Translations under genes and position numbers: made by a program
DNA from: Methanoregulaceae archaeon
Lineage (GTDB): Bacteria > Armatimonadota > Fimbriimonadia > Fimbriimonadales > Fimbriimonadaceae
Assembly (NCBI GenBank): GCA_020850325.1
Contig: JADZEW010000026.1
Location: forward strand, 62,001 to 126,000
Direction: 5' to 3'
Length of the DNA: 64,000 nt
Shown: positions 1 to 8,330 of the stretch, in pieces
Position numbering within the stretch: position 1 is the stretch's first letter
Layout of the letters: every line of letters starts with the position of its first letter
Notes under the pieces: model-generated
Told to the model about the DNA's origin: nothing
What the model saw: the letters and a program-made list of their open reading frames with translations, nothing else
Database searches by the model: none

Positions 1-573
1 CGGCCCTTCAACCGGCGTGGGGGCATGCGGCTCATCAATGCCGCCAAATTCCGCGCTTCACGCACGCTCGGCAATGGCCGCCCGCACCCGGACAGCCTCG
101 TTGGGTTCTCTTTCCTCCTCGACTACGTGCCCAACTGGCGCAACGCCTACCAGCCCGGCGGATTCATCCAGTACCAGTCGTTTGTTCCCAAAGAGCATGC
201 GCGACGCGTGTTCGCCGAGCAGTTCCGACTTGCCCAAGAAGTGAAGCAAGAGCCCTTCCTTGCCGTCATGAAGCGCCACCGCCCCGACCGTTTTTTGTTC
301 TCACACGCGGTCGACGGGTACTCGTTGGCCTTGGACTTCAAACATACGGCGAAGCGGCACGACGACCTTTGGCGGCTCTGCCACCGAATGAACGATCTCG
401 TCCTTGCAGCGGGCGGGCGGTTTTACTTTGCGAAGGACTCGACGCTACGCCCGTCTGACGTGACGCAGTATCTGGGTGAGGAGACGATTGCCCGGTTCCG
501 AGCGCGTAAGGCAGAGTGGGATCCAGAGGGCATGCTCACTTCTGGGCTCGCCCAGCGGGTCGGGCTGGTCTAG
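1..573 (+). CDS. FAD-linked oxidase, C-terminal part (DprE1/aldonolactone-oxidase-like)
   Basis: The frame is already open at base 1, so the gene begins outside the window; the ATG at 25 is internal. About 190 C-terminal residues are visible. They fit the substrate-side and C-terminal region of VAO-family FAD oxidases such as decaprenylphosphoryl-ribose oxidase or D-arabinono-lactone oxidase: a 'FSFLLDYVPNW' stretch, 'ALDFKHT', and near the end 'GGRFYFAKDSTL', which resembles the conserved C-terminal segment of that family. The FAD-binding N-terminal half is not visible, so the substrate cannot be named. The last 4 bases overlap the end of the convergent metX gene. Confidence 0.7.
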   Translation, partial: RPFNRRGGMRLINAAKFRASRTLGNGRPHPDSLVGFSFLLDYVPNWRNAYQPGGFIQYQSFVPKEHARRVFAEQFRLAQEVKQEPFLAVMKRHRPDRFLFSHAVDGYSLALDFKHTAKRHDDLWRLCHRMNDLVLAAGGRFYFAKDSTLRPSDVTQYLGEETIARFRARKAEWDPEGMLTSGLAQRVGLV

Positions 574-1658
574 GCGAACCAACGGCGCACGTGTGCGCCC
601 TGAAGCTCACCGTCGAGCAGAAACGCGTCGTGCCCGTACGGCAGGTCGATTTCGACCCATTCACTTCGGCACCCCGCCGCTTGCGCCATCGCGTGCAGTT
701 CCCGGCTCTGATGCGACGGGTAGAGCCAGTCGCTGGCGAAGCTCACAAACAGATACTGGGTCGAGCAGCCCGCCAATGAGTCGCACGCGTAGTCGTCGAT
801 CGCCCGCGACAAAACCACCAAGCTGTTGGCGTCAAACCGGTGCGTGAACTTGTCGCCTTGGTAGTTCAAGTAGCTCTCGACCTGAAAGCGCTCGGGGGGC
901 TCATACGCAGGCCGTTCGGTGTCCCGGGCCGGTTCGTCTTGGATCTCGCGGCCGAACTTGGCCTGGAACGCCGACTCGCTGAGATACGACAGGTGGCCGA
1001 TCATCCGCGCGACGGCCAGCCCATCCGCAGGAGGAGCGCCCTCGTAGTAGTCACCACCTCGCCAATTCGGGTCTCGCAGGACCGCCTGCCGAGCCGCCTC
1101 GTTGAAACCAATCTGCATGGCGCTGTGCGCCGCGGCACTAGCGGTGATGAACGCCCGGTCGACCGGGAACCGCCGGGTCCACTCGACCGCCATCATCCCG
1201 CCCATGCTGCCTCCCGCAACCCCCAGCAGCCGCTCGATGCCCAGATGCCCCATCAGCCGCATCTGCGCCTCGATCATGTCCCCAACGGTCACGCGAGGAA
1301 ACCGCGACCCCCATGGTCGTCCGTCGGGAGCCACCGACGCAGGGCCTGTCGAGCCCTGACACCCGCCAAGCGCGTTGGTACCAATGACAAAGAACCGATC
1401 GGTGTCGATCGGCCTCCCTGGCCCGACCAGGCGGTCCCACCATCCCGCCGCATGAGAATCGCCGGAGAGTGCGTGGCAGATCACGATCGCGTTGTCAGCC
1501 GCAGGAGAGAGTTCGCCCCAAGTCTCGTAGGCAACTGTGGCCTCGGGCAGTTCCCCGCCTTGCTCCAAAGCAAGCGGGCCCACCGACACGTACTGGCGGT
1601 CATCGGCCTTCGGGGCCGTGCGCTGGTTTTCCTGAAACAGGGCGGGATCGAGCGACAT
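570..1658 (-). CDS. metX: Homoserine O-acyltransferase (MetX type)
   Basis: This 362-residue alpha/beta-hydrolase-fold acyltransferase activates the hydroxyl of L-homoserine with an acyl-CoA, opening methionine synthesis in the cytoplasm. The nucleophile elbow is GGSMGG with Ser151; Asp310 (in 'ASDWLYP') and His343 (in 'YGHDAF') complete the triad. The family hallmark 'GGCQGSTGP' is at about residues 98-106. Length is normal for MetX. Acetyl versus succinyl specificity cannot be settled from motifs alone. The ATG start at 1658 is clear. The gene stands alone, converging with the FAD oxidase and following the protease terminator. No SAM riboswitch is seen in the short upstream gap. Confidence 0.9.
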   Translation of the reverse strand: MSLDPALFQENQRTAPKADDRQYVSVGPLALEQGGELPEATVAYETWGELSPAADNAIVICHALSGDSHAAGWWDRLVGPGRPIDTDRFFVIGTNALGGCQGSTGPASVAPDGRPWGSRFPRVTVGDMIEAQMRLMGHLGIERLLGVAGGSMGGMMAVEWTRRFPVDRAFITASAAAHSAMQIGFNEAARQAVLRDPNWRGGDYYEGAPPADGLAVARMIGHLSYLSESAFQAKFGREIQDEPARDTERPAYEPPERFQVESYLNYQGDKFTHRFDANSLVVLSRAIDDYACDSLAGCSTQYLFVSFASDWLYPSHQSRELHAMAQAAGCRSEWVEIDLPYGHDAFLLDGELQGAHVRRWFA

Positions 1659-1693
1659 GCGGAACCGAGATTCTACTCTCCAGAAACAGAAAA

Positions 1694-1717
1694 CCCTCCC
1701 CAGGTCACTGGGGAGGG
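1694..1717 (-). terminator. Rho-independent terminator after the S8 protease
   Basis: A perfect 10-bp GC-rich stem (1694-1703 with 1708-1717) closes a 4-nt loop. Read on the minus strand it is followed by TTTTCTGTTT. It sits 22 bases beyond the stop of the protease gene and so ends that transcript before metX. Confidence 0.9.
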
Positions 1718-1739
1718 CACTGTGCGCTCTCGGACGAGC

Positions 1740-4493
1740 CTAGCGATAGACCGTGATGGGTGCCACCTTCGTGACTCCACCGGCGGTCGCCCGTATCGTC
1801 CCTTCGATGATCGGGTTGGCTCCCGGCACGAAGGTTCGAATCGTGAACTCCGCCCAACGCATCCCTTGCGGAATGGTGACGGTAGCCGGAACCGTGCAGT
1901 AGCTGTTGGTCTTGTTCAGGGTGACCACCACGCCGCCGGCTGGCGCTGGCGAGTAGATTTCCACCCTTCCGATGGCATTGAAGCCACCGCGAACCACGGA
2001 CGGGGTGACCGTCAGCGACGTTGCCCACAGCGTCGGCGTCAAGGTCAAGTTTGTGGACTTGCCTTTGCCGAAGTAGGTCGCGTTAATGGTCGCGAAGGTC
2101 TGCGTTCCTACGGGTCCCGTGTAGACCAGGAAGGTCCCTTCGGTCGCTCCTGCGGGAATGTTGAGCGTTGGGAAGAACGACGTAGCCGTGTTGTTGTCGG
2201 CTAGGTTGATCGTCGCTCCGCCCGCCGGTGCGGGCTGAGTCAGTCGAACGGTTGCTTCAACTCGCTCGCCGCCCATGATGACGTTACGAGCCAGCGTGAG
2301 CGAGAGCACGTCGGTGAGCACGGCTCGCACTTGAAGGGTCCGCGAGAGCGAGAACCCGCGATACGTCGCGGTGACCGTAACGTTGCTGGTCGTGGCGGTG
2401 CGATTCGTCGTGATCGGGAAGTTGACCCGATCGGCCTGCGCCGGAATTGTCGCCGTGCCGACATCGTTTACCGCGGCACTGTTGTCGGTGACCGCGACGG
2501 TTGCTCCACTCGGGCCGGCTCGACCCGCCAGAATGACCGTACCCAGCAACGACTCACCGCCATACACGCTCGATCGGTTTAGGGTCAGCGCGTTCAGCGT
2601 CGCGGGAATCACGTTCACCGTGACTTCACGGCGAAGATTGATGAAGTCGACGTACACCTTGACCGGCGTCGCAGCATCGACGCCACGCGTGGTGAAGGTG
2701 CGCGCACCGGTGTCCTGATCTCGTGGGATCAAGATCGTGTGGTTGTTTGGGTTGTTCTCATCGATCGGGATGACGAAGTTGTTGCCCGAGCGGAGCTTGT
2801 ACAGCTGGTCGTTCGGCGCCGGTCCCAAAAGGTTCAGTCGGATGTTAACGTTTAGACCGCCCTTCACGGGGTTCGGAGTGGCGACAATCGAGTCCAAGAT
2901 TTCGGTCGAAACTGCGGCAAAGGCATCCACAAGACCCCAACCCCAGCGGTCATCCCAACCCACGCGGTCCGGGGTCACGCCGGGCGGCTCGACGAGGTCA
3001 AGCGCAGTCTGCTGGAGCGCGAGTTCAATCTGCGCAGGCAGCCAATCCGGGTGCTGCGTCTGCAGCAGCGCCGCGACGCCAGCCACGTAAGCCGAGGCGA
3101 AGGACGTTCCGTGGAACGTGCTCGGGAACAGAACGTAGTTGCCGTCTCCCGACAGAATCTCGCCGAAGGTGCCTTGGAAGCCAACTGGCAGGGTCAAGCG
3201 GTCCGTGCCGATGTTATAGTAGCCAGGAGCCGAGAAGTCGACGTCCTCGCCCGTGCTACCGCCGGCGTGCGCCCCACTCGGCAAGATGCCGGTAACCGCG
3301 TTGACCGTCTCCAGGTCACCGGGATACTCGACGCTTGTGGCGCCGCTATTGCCCGAAGCACAAAAGTGCGTCATTCCGCTGAGCTTGGTGAACAGGTACG
3401 CCTGCTCGATGACCGGACTCACGAACCCATAGCTGTTGCTATTGTTCGAAATGCGCGCCCCATTCGCATGACCCCACGTCAGCGCCTGCGAAATGGCGGT
3501 GTCTTGCGTCGTCAACCCTAGGCCGGCATCGCTCGCGTGAACGCGGGCGGAGAAGAGGCTCGCGCCTCCGGCTACACCGGCAATGCCTCTGCCGTTGTCA
3601 ATAGTCGCCCCGATAATGCCCGCGATCGGGGTTCCGTGGTTGTCGAACCGGGTCAAGGGTTCGCCCACGCCATAGGTGATCACGCCCATTTCATTGTGGG
3701 GCAGGAAGCCCTTGCCGTTCGCAATGGGCAGGTCCGGGTGCTCCAGTTCAATGCCGTCTTCCAGAATCAGGATCGCGACGGAGTTGGTGGCGGTGACGAC
3801 GTCCCATGCGCGAGCCACGCGCATGCTGAGGCGCGTTCCCCAACCGGTCGGATTCGGGACGGCGCTACTCAGAGCCCATTGGTGTTCGAAGTACGGATCG
3901 TTCGGCGTGAAGTTGCGCTTGCCTGAGAAGGTCGCCGGGGGAACCGCAAACTTGACGTAAGGGTTGTCGGCAAGCCGATTTGCGGCGTCGATCGCATCGT
4001 AGCCGTCGACCGCGGTGAGCGTGACCCGGTATTGGCCGGGGATGAACTCCTTCTTGAACTTTGCGCCCGGCATCGAAGCCAGAACTTGCTGGGCGATATC
4101 CTCGTTCACGCCATCATTGAACTGGACGACCACCGAGGGCTGGAACAGAAGGTGCTTGCCGTTGCCATCAAAGAAGACCGGAGTGACCGTGCCATCGGTT
4201 CGAGCGGCCAGCGCTCGGACTTGCGCGCGCGTGCCACCGCCGTCCATCTCAAGGAGCCACCAACCTGGTAGCGGTCCCGCGTGGAGCACCTTATCCTGAA
4301 GCATGGAGGCATCGAGATTAGGCTTGCCCTGCTCGGGAGCCTTGTAAATCGCGACGACGTTGCGGTTCAGGATCAGCGGCCGCTTTTCCTTGTAATACGA
4401 ATAAACGGGATCGGGAGCCTGCCCCGCATAGGAGAGCGCGCAGACGACGCTTCCCGCGAGCCCGATCATGGCCCGAAATGAAGGATGACGCAT
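1740..4493 (-). CDS. Secreted subtilisin-like (S8) serine protease with C-terminal Ig-like repeats
   Basis: A 917-residue exported protease. The signal peptide spans about 1-24 and a prodomain-like stretch runs to about 195. The S8 catalytic residues are Asp246 ('LEDGIE'), His286 ('NHGTPIAG'), oxyanion Asn382 ('ASGNSG') and Ser464 ('HGTSFAS'). After about residue 540 come tandem beta-sandwich repeats, each opening with a similar pattern ('LTLNRSSVYGGE', 'LTLARNVIMGGE', 'LTVTPSVVRGG') at roughly 100-residue spacing. These are probably Ig-like modules for surface attachment or substrate binding. The gene is monocistronic, divergent from the CAP protein, and ends in a strong terminator. Substrate is unknown; extracellular protein degradation is the likely role. 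Confidence 0.92.
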   Translation of the reverse strand: MRHPSFRAMIGLAGSVVCALSYAGQAPDPVYSYYKEKRPLILNRNVVAIYKAPEQGKPNLDASMLQDKVLHAGPLPGWWLLEMDGGGTRAQVRALAARTDGTVTPVFFDGNGKHLLFQPSVVVQFNDGVNEDIAQQVLASMPGAKFKKEFIPGQYRVTLTAVDGYDAIDAANRLADNPYVKFAVPPATFSGKRNFTPNDPYFEHQWALSSAVPNPTGWGTRLSMRVARAWDVVTATNSVAILILEDGIELEHPDLPIANGKGFLPHNEMGVITYGVGEPLTRFDNHGTPIAGIIGATIDNGRGIAGVAGGASLFSARVHASDAGLGLTTQDTAISQALTWGHANGARISNNSNSYGFVSPVIEQAYLFTKLSGMTHFCASGNSGATSVEYPGDLETVNAVTGILPSGAHAGGSTGEDVDFSAPGYYNIGTDRLTLPVGFQGTFGEILSGDGNYVLFPSTFHGTSFASAYVAGVAALLQTQHPDWLPAQIELALQQTALDLVEPPGVTPDRVGWDDRWGWGLVDAFAAVSTEILDSIVATPNPVKGGLNVNIRLNLLGPAPNDQLYKLRSGNNFVIPIDENNPNNHTILIPRDQDTGARTFTTRGVDAATPVKVYVDFINLRREVTVNVIPATLNALTLNRSSVYGGESLLGTVILAGRAGPSGATVAVTDNSAAVNDVGTATIPAQADRVNFPITTNRTATTSNVTVTATYRGFSLSRTLQVRAVLTDVLSLTLARNVIMGGERVEATVRLTQPAPAGGATINLADNNTATSFFPTLNIPAGATEGTFLVYTGPVGTQTFATINATYFGKGKSTNLTLTPTLWATSLTVTPSVVRGGFNAIGRVEIYSPAPAGGVVVTLNKTNSYCTVPATVTIPQGMRWAEFTIRTFVPGANPIIEGTIRATAGGVTKVAPITVYR

Positions 4494-4631
4494 ACCCGCA
4501 TTCTAACCGATGATTTGATAGATGTGAAGAGGTTCGACGAACTTTTTGCGAATCGCTTACCTGGAAAGAATGCCAGATTCAGGGCCATCCACCAAACTTA
4601 CCGGACGCATAGTGCGTCATCTTCCAAGTCC

Positions 4632-5099
4632 ATGCTCACTTCCGTTCTGATCGCCGTTGCTTTCACGCCAGATCTTGGGGAGAAAGCGATGGTGCGTCTC
4701 ATCAATGAGCAACGAGCCTCGCAGGGGTTGTCCCTGCTTCGGCGCGTCCAGGTGCTCGACGAGGCCGCAGACTGGTTTGCCGAGGATTTGGCGGCGCGTG
4801 ACGCTGACCTCGACCATGTCGATTCGCAGGGTCGCCGGGTGAACCACCGCATCTACGACTTCGGCTACCGTGCGATCAGGAAGGCTGCGGAGAATATCGC
4901 CTACGGCAGCGACGACGCAAAAGGTACGTTGGATCTCTGGTTGAAGAGCCCGGGGCACCGCCGCAATCTTCTCGACCCCGACCTTGAAGACATCGGTGTT
5001 GGGGCGCAAGTGTCACCCACTGGCCGCGTGTATTGGGTGACGGAGTTCGCCCGTCGGCACCCCGGAGCGCCGTCATTGCCGCTCTCCCCATCAAACTAA
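4632..5099 (+). CDS. CAP-domain (SCP/PR1, YkwD-like) protein
   Basis: About 155 residues form one CAP domain. Visible landmarks are 'LINEQRASQGLSLL', 'LDHVDSQG', 'AENIAYG', 'WLKSPGHRRNLLDPDLEDIGVG' split around the SPGHR core, and 'YWVTEFAR'. Bacterial CAP proteins of this type are usually secreted and of unknown activity. The frame is open upstream to 4485, but that start would overlap the divergent protease gene. The ATG at 4632 gives a short hydrophobic leader ('MLTSVLIAVAF') directly before the domain and is preferred. The protein converges on the PEP-CTERM gene, sharing a bidirectional hairpin. Confidence 0.85.
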   Translation: MLTSVLIAVAFTPDLGEKAMVRLINEQRASQGLSLLRRVQVLDEAADWFAEDLAARDADLDHVDSQGRRVNHRIYDFGYRAIRKAAENIAYGSDDAKGTLDLWLKSPGHRRNLLDPDLEDIGVGAQVSPTGRVYWVTEFARRHPGAPSLPLSPSN

Positions 5100-5104
5100 C
5101 AAAC

Positions 5105-5131
5105 GAGCCCCTCGTGAATCACGAAGGGCTC
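5105..5131 (-). terminator. Hairpin terminator between convergent genes
   Basis: A 12-bp stem with one mismatch (5105-5116 with 5120-5131) lies between the CAP gene and the PEP-CTERM gene. On the minus strand it is followed by a T-rich run (GTTTGTTAGTTTG), so it mainly serves the PEP-CTERM transcript; it may also act on the plus strand. Confidence 0.75.
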
Positions 5132-5151
5132 CGATTCTGATGAGACTGGTC

Positions 5152-5937
5152 CTACTTTCGGCGGCGTCGAGCCAGTGCCGCTACGCCGAGGCCAAGCACG
5201 GCCAGGGTTGCCGGCTCCGGAACCGGGTTCACGTAGGCAAGTCCGAGTAGGTTGCCCGTACCCATTGATCCAACGAGGTTGGCGGTGCCCGTGCCCAAGT
5301 TCATCGTGTACAGGCTGTCCGTCGAGTTGTCGATCAAATACAGGGTGTTGCCATCGTGATCGTAGGCCAGCCCGTTCGGGTTTGTCGGGCCATTGAGCGC
5401 GCCGATCAGCGTGGTGGCACCCGTCGCACGATTCATCGAATAGAAGCTGTCCGTACCGCTATTGGTTGCATACATGGTGTCGGTTAACGAGTTGTAGCCG
5501 AGGTTGGAGAACGAGGTTAGACCGGATGTGCCGATCAGGTTCGCCGCACCGGTGAACTTATCGATGGCATACAGGCCGTTGTTGTGCGACGAAACGCCGT
5601 ACAGCCGCCCCGTGCTCGAGTCGTACTCGAGGCCGTGCATGACGATCGCCGAATCTCCGTAGGCGCCGACGAGCGTGGCGATCCCGGTGGCGACGTCCAG
5701 CGTGTAGAGCGAGTCGTTGCCCGTCGAGGTCAGATACATCGTGTTCGCCACGCGATCGTAAGCCAGACCGGCGGTGGTGCTGGCGTTCGCGCTAACCGTA
5801 CCGATCAGGGTCTTGACCGCGGTGTTCTTGTCGATTTCATAGAGCGCACGGCTACTATCGACACCAATCAGCCGACCTTGAGCAAACACCGAGACGGCGA
5901 CAAGGGCCGCGGAAAGCGTGAACAGTGACTTCAACAT
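5152..5937 (-). CDS. PEP-CTERM exported protein with beta-propeller-like repeats
   Basis: 261 residues. It has an N-terminal signal peptide (about 1-19) and a C-terminal sorting tag: 'PVPEPATLAVLGLG', a short hydrophobic helix, then RRRRK. That is the PEP-CTERM signal, recognised by an exosortase and linked to envelope or exopolysaccharide export. The middle repeats a pattern of about 40 residues of the form 'LY.(I/L)D..TG.A.LIG', suggesting a small beta-propeller (DUF4394/NHL-like). A clear Shine-Dalgarno (CGGAGGT) lies 8 bases before the ATG. No exosortase gene is in the window. The ligand or cell-surface role is unknown. Confidence 0.88.
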   Translation of the reverse strand: MLKSLFTLSAALVAVSVFAQGRLIGVDSSRALYEIDKNTAVKTLIGTVSANASTTAGLAYDRVANTMYLTSTGNDSLYTLDVATGIATLVGAYGDSAIVMHGLEYDSSTGRLYGVSSHNNGLYAIDKFTGAANLIGTSGLTSFSNLGYNSLTDTMYATNSGTDSFYSMNRATGATTLIGALNGPTNPNGLAYDHDGNTLYLIDNSTDSLYTMNLGTGTANLVGSMGTGNLLGLAYVNPVPEPATLAVLGLGVAALARRRRK

Positions 5938-6037
5938 AAGAAAACCTCCGCCCCACCGTCCATGGGACTATCCCTACACTATAGCCCACAATTCCAATCA
6001 TGGGGCTAGCAATTGTGCCAGGATAGACCCGGAAGAG

Positions 6038-6781
6038 CTAGTGGAAATAGCTGGCTCCGTTCACGTCGATCGTGACTCCGCTCAAGTAGGCCGCGTCGTC
6101 CGAGAGCAGGAAAGCCGCGGCCGCCGCGCAGTCTTCAGGCTTGGCAACGCGCCCCAGCGGAATCCCACCAACGATCTCTTCCAAGCGCTCAGCCATTCCC
6201 TCACGCGCCATCGCCGTCTCGACCCACCCAGGGGCGATCGCGAAAACCTGAATGTTCTTGGGGGCCAGTTCAACGGCCAGTGAGCGGGTGAGATTGATCA
6301 AAGCAGCCTTTGATGCGGCGTAAAGCGCCGCCCCGCCTTCGCCCTTGAATCCAACGCGGCTGGCGACGTTGAGAATCCGCCCCCCACCCTGCACCGCGAA
6401 CTCCTTGACCGCCTCGCGGGTCAACATGAGCGGGGATTCGAAGTTCACGGCAAAGGTCCGGTGGAAGTTGGCCGAGAACGCCGCATCGCCTGAGGATGCG
6501 AAGTCGATGGGCATGTACACGCCGGCGTTGTTCACGACAGCGTGGACCGGGCCGTCGGCAAGGGCCTTTTTGAAGAGCTTGACAGCCTCACTGGGCTTGG
6601 TCAAATCAGCCTGGTACATACCGAGCGCACGATTCCCGAGCGCGCGCATCGTGTGCTGGGCTTCTTCCTCGTCCGCGGCGTAATGCAGCGCGATGTTCCA
6701 GCCTTTGCGAGCAAGCCGCAAAGCGATGGCGCGCCCAATGCCGCGCGATGAACCGGTGACCAATACTCTTCGATCCGCCAT
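6038..6781 (-). CDS. Short-chain dehydrogenase/reductase (FabG-like)
   Basis: 247 residues, classical SDR fold. The NAD(P)-binding motif TGSSRGIG is at 9-16, the NNAG motif at 84-87, and the catalytic Ser141, Tyr154 and Lys158 (YAASK) are present. Overall layout is that of 3-oxoacyl-ACP reductase, but many FabG-like paralogues reduce other carbonyls and no fatty-acid genes flank it. The PG motif 'AIAPGWVETAM' near 205 is intact. It is followed after 24 bases upstream on the same strand by the IsdG-like gene, so the two may form an operon. Confidence 0.85.
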   Translation of the reverse strand: MADRRVLVTGSSRGIGRAIALRLARKGWNIALHYAADEEEAQHTMRALGNRALGMYQADLTKPSEAVKLFKKALADGPVHAVVNNAGVYMPIDFASSGDAAFSANFHRTFAVNFESPLMLTREAVKEFAVQGGGRILNVASRVGFKGEGGAALYAASKAALINLTRSLAVELAPKNIQVFAIAPGWVETAMAREGMAERLEEIVGGIPLGRVAKPEDCAAAAAFLLSDDAAYLSGVTIDVNGASYFH

Positions 6782-6805
6782 GAGCCGGATTTTACATGAG
6801 CCTTG

Positions 6806-7138
6806 CTATCGAGCGAGCACGGAGTAGGTGCGCAACGTCGACGTCATCGGGGGTTCTTGCCCGGCATCCTTGGCGGCTTTCAGATCGGCGAACGCACGGG
6901 CATGCCCGGCATGAAAAGCCTCGGACCCGACCCACGCCTGGAATCGCTCTTCCGACTCCCAGTAAGACACGACCAGATACGGTTCGCCCTCCGATCCCGG
7001 CTTGAGCACGTGCATCGCCAGGAATCCCGGCATCTCGTCGATCGCCCGAACCCGACTGCAAAACAGGCACTCGAACCGCTCCTGATAGTGGGGTTGACAG
7101 TGAATTGTGTTAATCGCGACGAACCCCGTTTGTTCCAT
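6806..7138 (-). CDS. Antibiotic-biosynthesis-monooxygenase fold protein, probable IsdG/HmoB-like heme oxygenase
   Basis: About 110 residues from the ATG at 7138; the frame is open further upstream but that extension shows no family similarity. The ABM ferredoxin-like fold is evident. The heme-degrading triad of staphylococcal IsdG (Asn7, Trp67, His77) has counterparts at Asn10, Trp69 and His79, with spacings of 59 and 10 residues against 60 and 10. The local pattern 'YWESEERFQAW' followed by 'AFHAGH' also matches HmoB/IsdG. The likely job is oxidative heme degradation for iron release or heme detoxification. It is divergent from the pseudopilin operon, with a palindrome in the shared spacer. 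Activity is inferred, not shown. Confidence 0.75.
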   Translation of the reverse strand: MEQTGFVAINTIHCQPHYQERFECLFCSRVRAIDEMPGFLAMHVLKPGSEGEPYLVVSYWESEERFQAWVGSEAFHAGHARAFADLKAAKDAGQEPPMTSTLRTYSVLAR

Positions 7139-7202
7139 CTTAGGCAAGGGCGCCTGCGAGAGAGCTTCCAACTGGCATGGTGCATCCATGACTCCAATCA
7201 TA

Positions 7203-7220
7203 CTTGACTTTTTTGTCAAG
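7203..7220. promoter_or_regulatory. Palindromic operator candidate between divergent genes
   Basis: CTTGAC-N6-GTCAAG, a perfect inverted repeat with an all-T spacer. It lies in the 140-bp gap between the IsdG-like gene (minus) and the pseudopilin operon (plus), where it could control either. The arms also contain TTGAC, so overlap with a -35 element is possible. Confidence 0.5.
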
Positions 7221-7278
7221 ATGCCACCTCGTCTACTTCCTGGGATGCCCGTTGGGAATCCACGGAACACCACCAATA

Positions 7279-7767
7279 ATGAACGGTGTGCCCACTCCCC
7301 AATCCCGGCTCACTCGTCGACACCGCCGACTCGGCATCATCTCTATCGACGCGCTGACGGCGGTGTTCGTGACCGCTCTTGGAGCGGCCGCATTCTTCTC
7401 GCTAGTTCCTGTTGTCGATCGGTCGCAGAGGATCGGCCGCCAGGAGTCCATCGCAATTCAGCTCAGCAACCGAATGATCGAGCAGCTCCAGCTGCTCAAG
7501 CCAGGTGACGTTACGCCCGCGGTTCTGGGCCAGCTTAATCTGATCGACTCTGGCCAATCGTCACCGCCCTACACATTCACCAACATCCCCTTGGATGAGG
7601 CGTCTCGATATAGCCCAGCTCAAGCCCTACCTAATGGCACGGGATTGCTCAATGTCGTCCAGTTGCCCCACAATAGCGTCGAAGTCCGTGTCCAGATTTC
7701 GTGGCAGAGTTCCTCGGGTCGACAGCGGACCATCCAGACCGGGACGGTTTTGGGAGGATTCCGATGA
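7279..7767 (+). CDS. Pseudopilin-like protein (type II secretion/type IV pilus minor pilin)
   Basis: 162 residues from the ATG at 7279 (the frame extends upstream without recognisable sequence). A basic N-terminus (RLTRRHRRLG) precedes a hydrophobic helix 'IISIDALTAVFVTALGAAAF'. This is the layout of a class III prepilin leader cleaved after Gly. The usual Glu at mature position 5 is replaced by Asp. The remainder is a small globular domain. It is the first gene of a three-gene operon with 4-nt overlaps and resembles a minor pseudopilin such as GspI/PilV in position and size. Confidence 0.65.
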   Translation: MNGVPTPQSRLTRRHRRLGIISIDALTAVFVTALGAAAFFSLVPVVDRSQRIGRQESIAIQLSNRMIEQLQLLKPGDVTPAVLGQLNLIDSGQSSPPYTFTNIPLDEASRYSPAQALPNGTGLLNVVQLPHNSVEVRVQISWQSSSGRQRTIQTGTVLGGFR

Positions 7768-8330
7768 GCCGTCGACGAGGTGTAACCTTGATCGAGTTAA
7801 TGGCCACGCTCATCGCGGTCGTGATGGCGGTCGCGGGCGCATTCGCCGTCATGCTCGGAGGGCTCAAGTCGTTCCAGCGTACGCAAGCGGAGGTCGCAGT
7901 TGCCCAACCCAACTCGCAGGCAATCCGGCGCGTCGTCGATACGCTTCGAGGGGCAATGTCGGTGACCATCAGCAACAGCGGACGAACAATCTCGTACACG
8001 CTTCCGGCCCGCAGCGCAACCGTCGACCCCGTAACGGGCGAGCAGGAGTTGGTCTTTCCCCTGACCTCCGACGGAGTCACTCGATCGTTTACGGTCACGA
8101 ATGGACAGTTGGTTTCGCAGCCTGGAAACCGGGTCCTGCTCCGTGACGTCTCGGCCATCGATCCGCTGCCCGATTCCAGCCAGTTTAATCAGGCCTACGC
8201 GCCCTTTCAATCCACGACGATTGGTTCGAGGAGAGCCATCACCGTCACCTTTATCGCCGCGCAACCGGTTGCGGGAGAGACCAAGTTTGCGCGAATGAAG
8301 TCGACCGTTTTGATCCAGAACAGCCGATGA
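7764..8330 (+). CDS. Prepilin-type protein (GspJ/PilW-like minor pseudopilin)
   Basis: 188 residues. The N-terminus 'MSRRRG' followed by 'VTLIELMATLIAVVMAVAG' is a textbook prepilin cleavage site and N-methylation motif with Glu5. The ATG overlaps the stop of the previous gene (ATGA), indicating translational coupling. The C-terminal region is polar and beta-rich, as in minor pseudopilins that cap a type II secretion or type IV pilus fibre. A prepilin peptidase and assembly ATPase are not in the window, so this is a satellite minor-pilin operon. Confidence 0.8.
   Translation: MSRRRGVTLIELMATLIAVVMAVAGAFAVMLGGLKSFQRTQAEVAVAQPNSQAIRRVVDTLRGAMSVTISNSGRTISYTLPARSATVDPVTGEQELVFPLTSDGVTRSFTVTNGQLVSQPGNRVLLRDVSAIDPLPDSSQFNQAYAPFQSTTIGSRRAITVTFIAAQPVAGETKFARMKSTVLIQNSR

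Noticed and set aside
570-1739. SAM riboswitch upstream of metX
   Set aside because: The upstream gap is only about 80 bases and is occupied by the protease terminator; no SAM-box motifs are seen.
840-2204. 454-residue plus-strand open frame
   Set aside because: It spans antisense of metX and the end of the protease gene and crosses the terminator; the composition is that of a GC-rich shadow frame.
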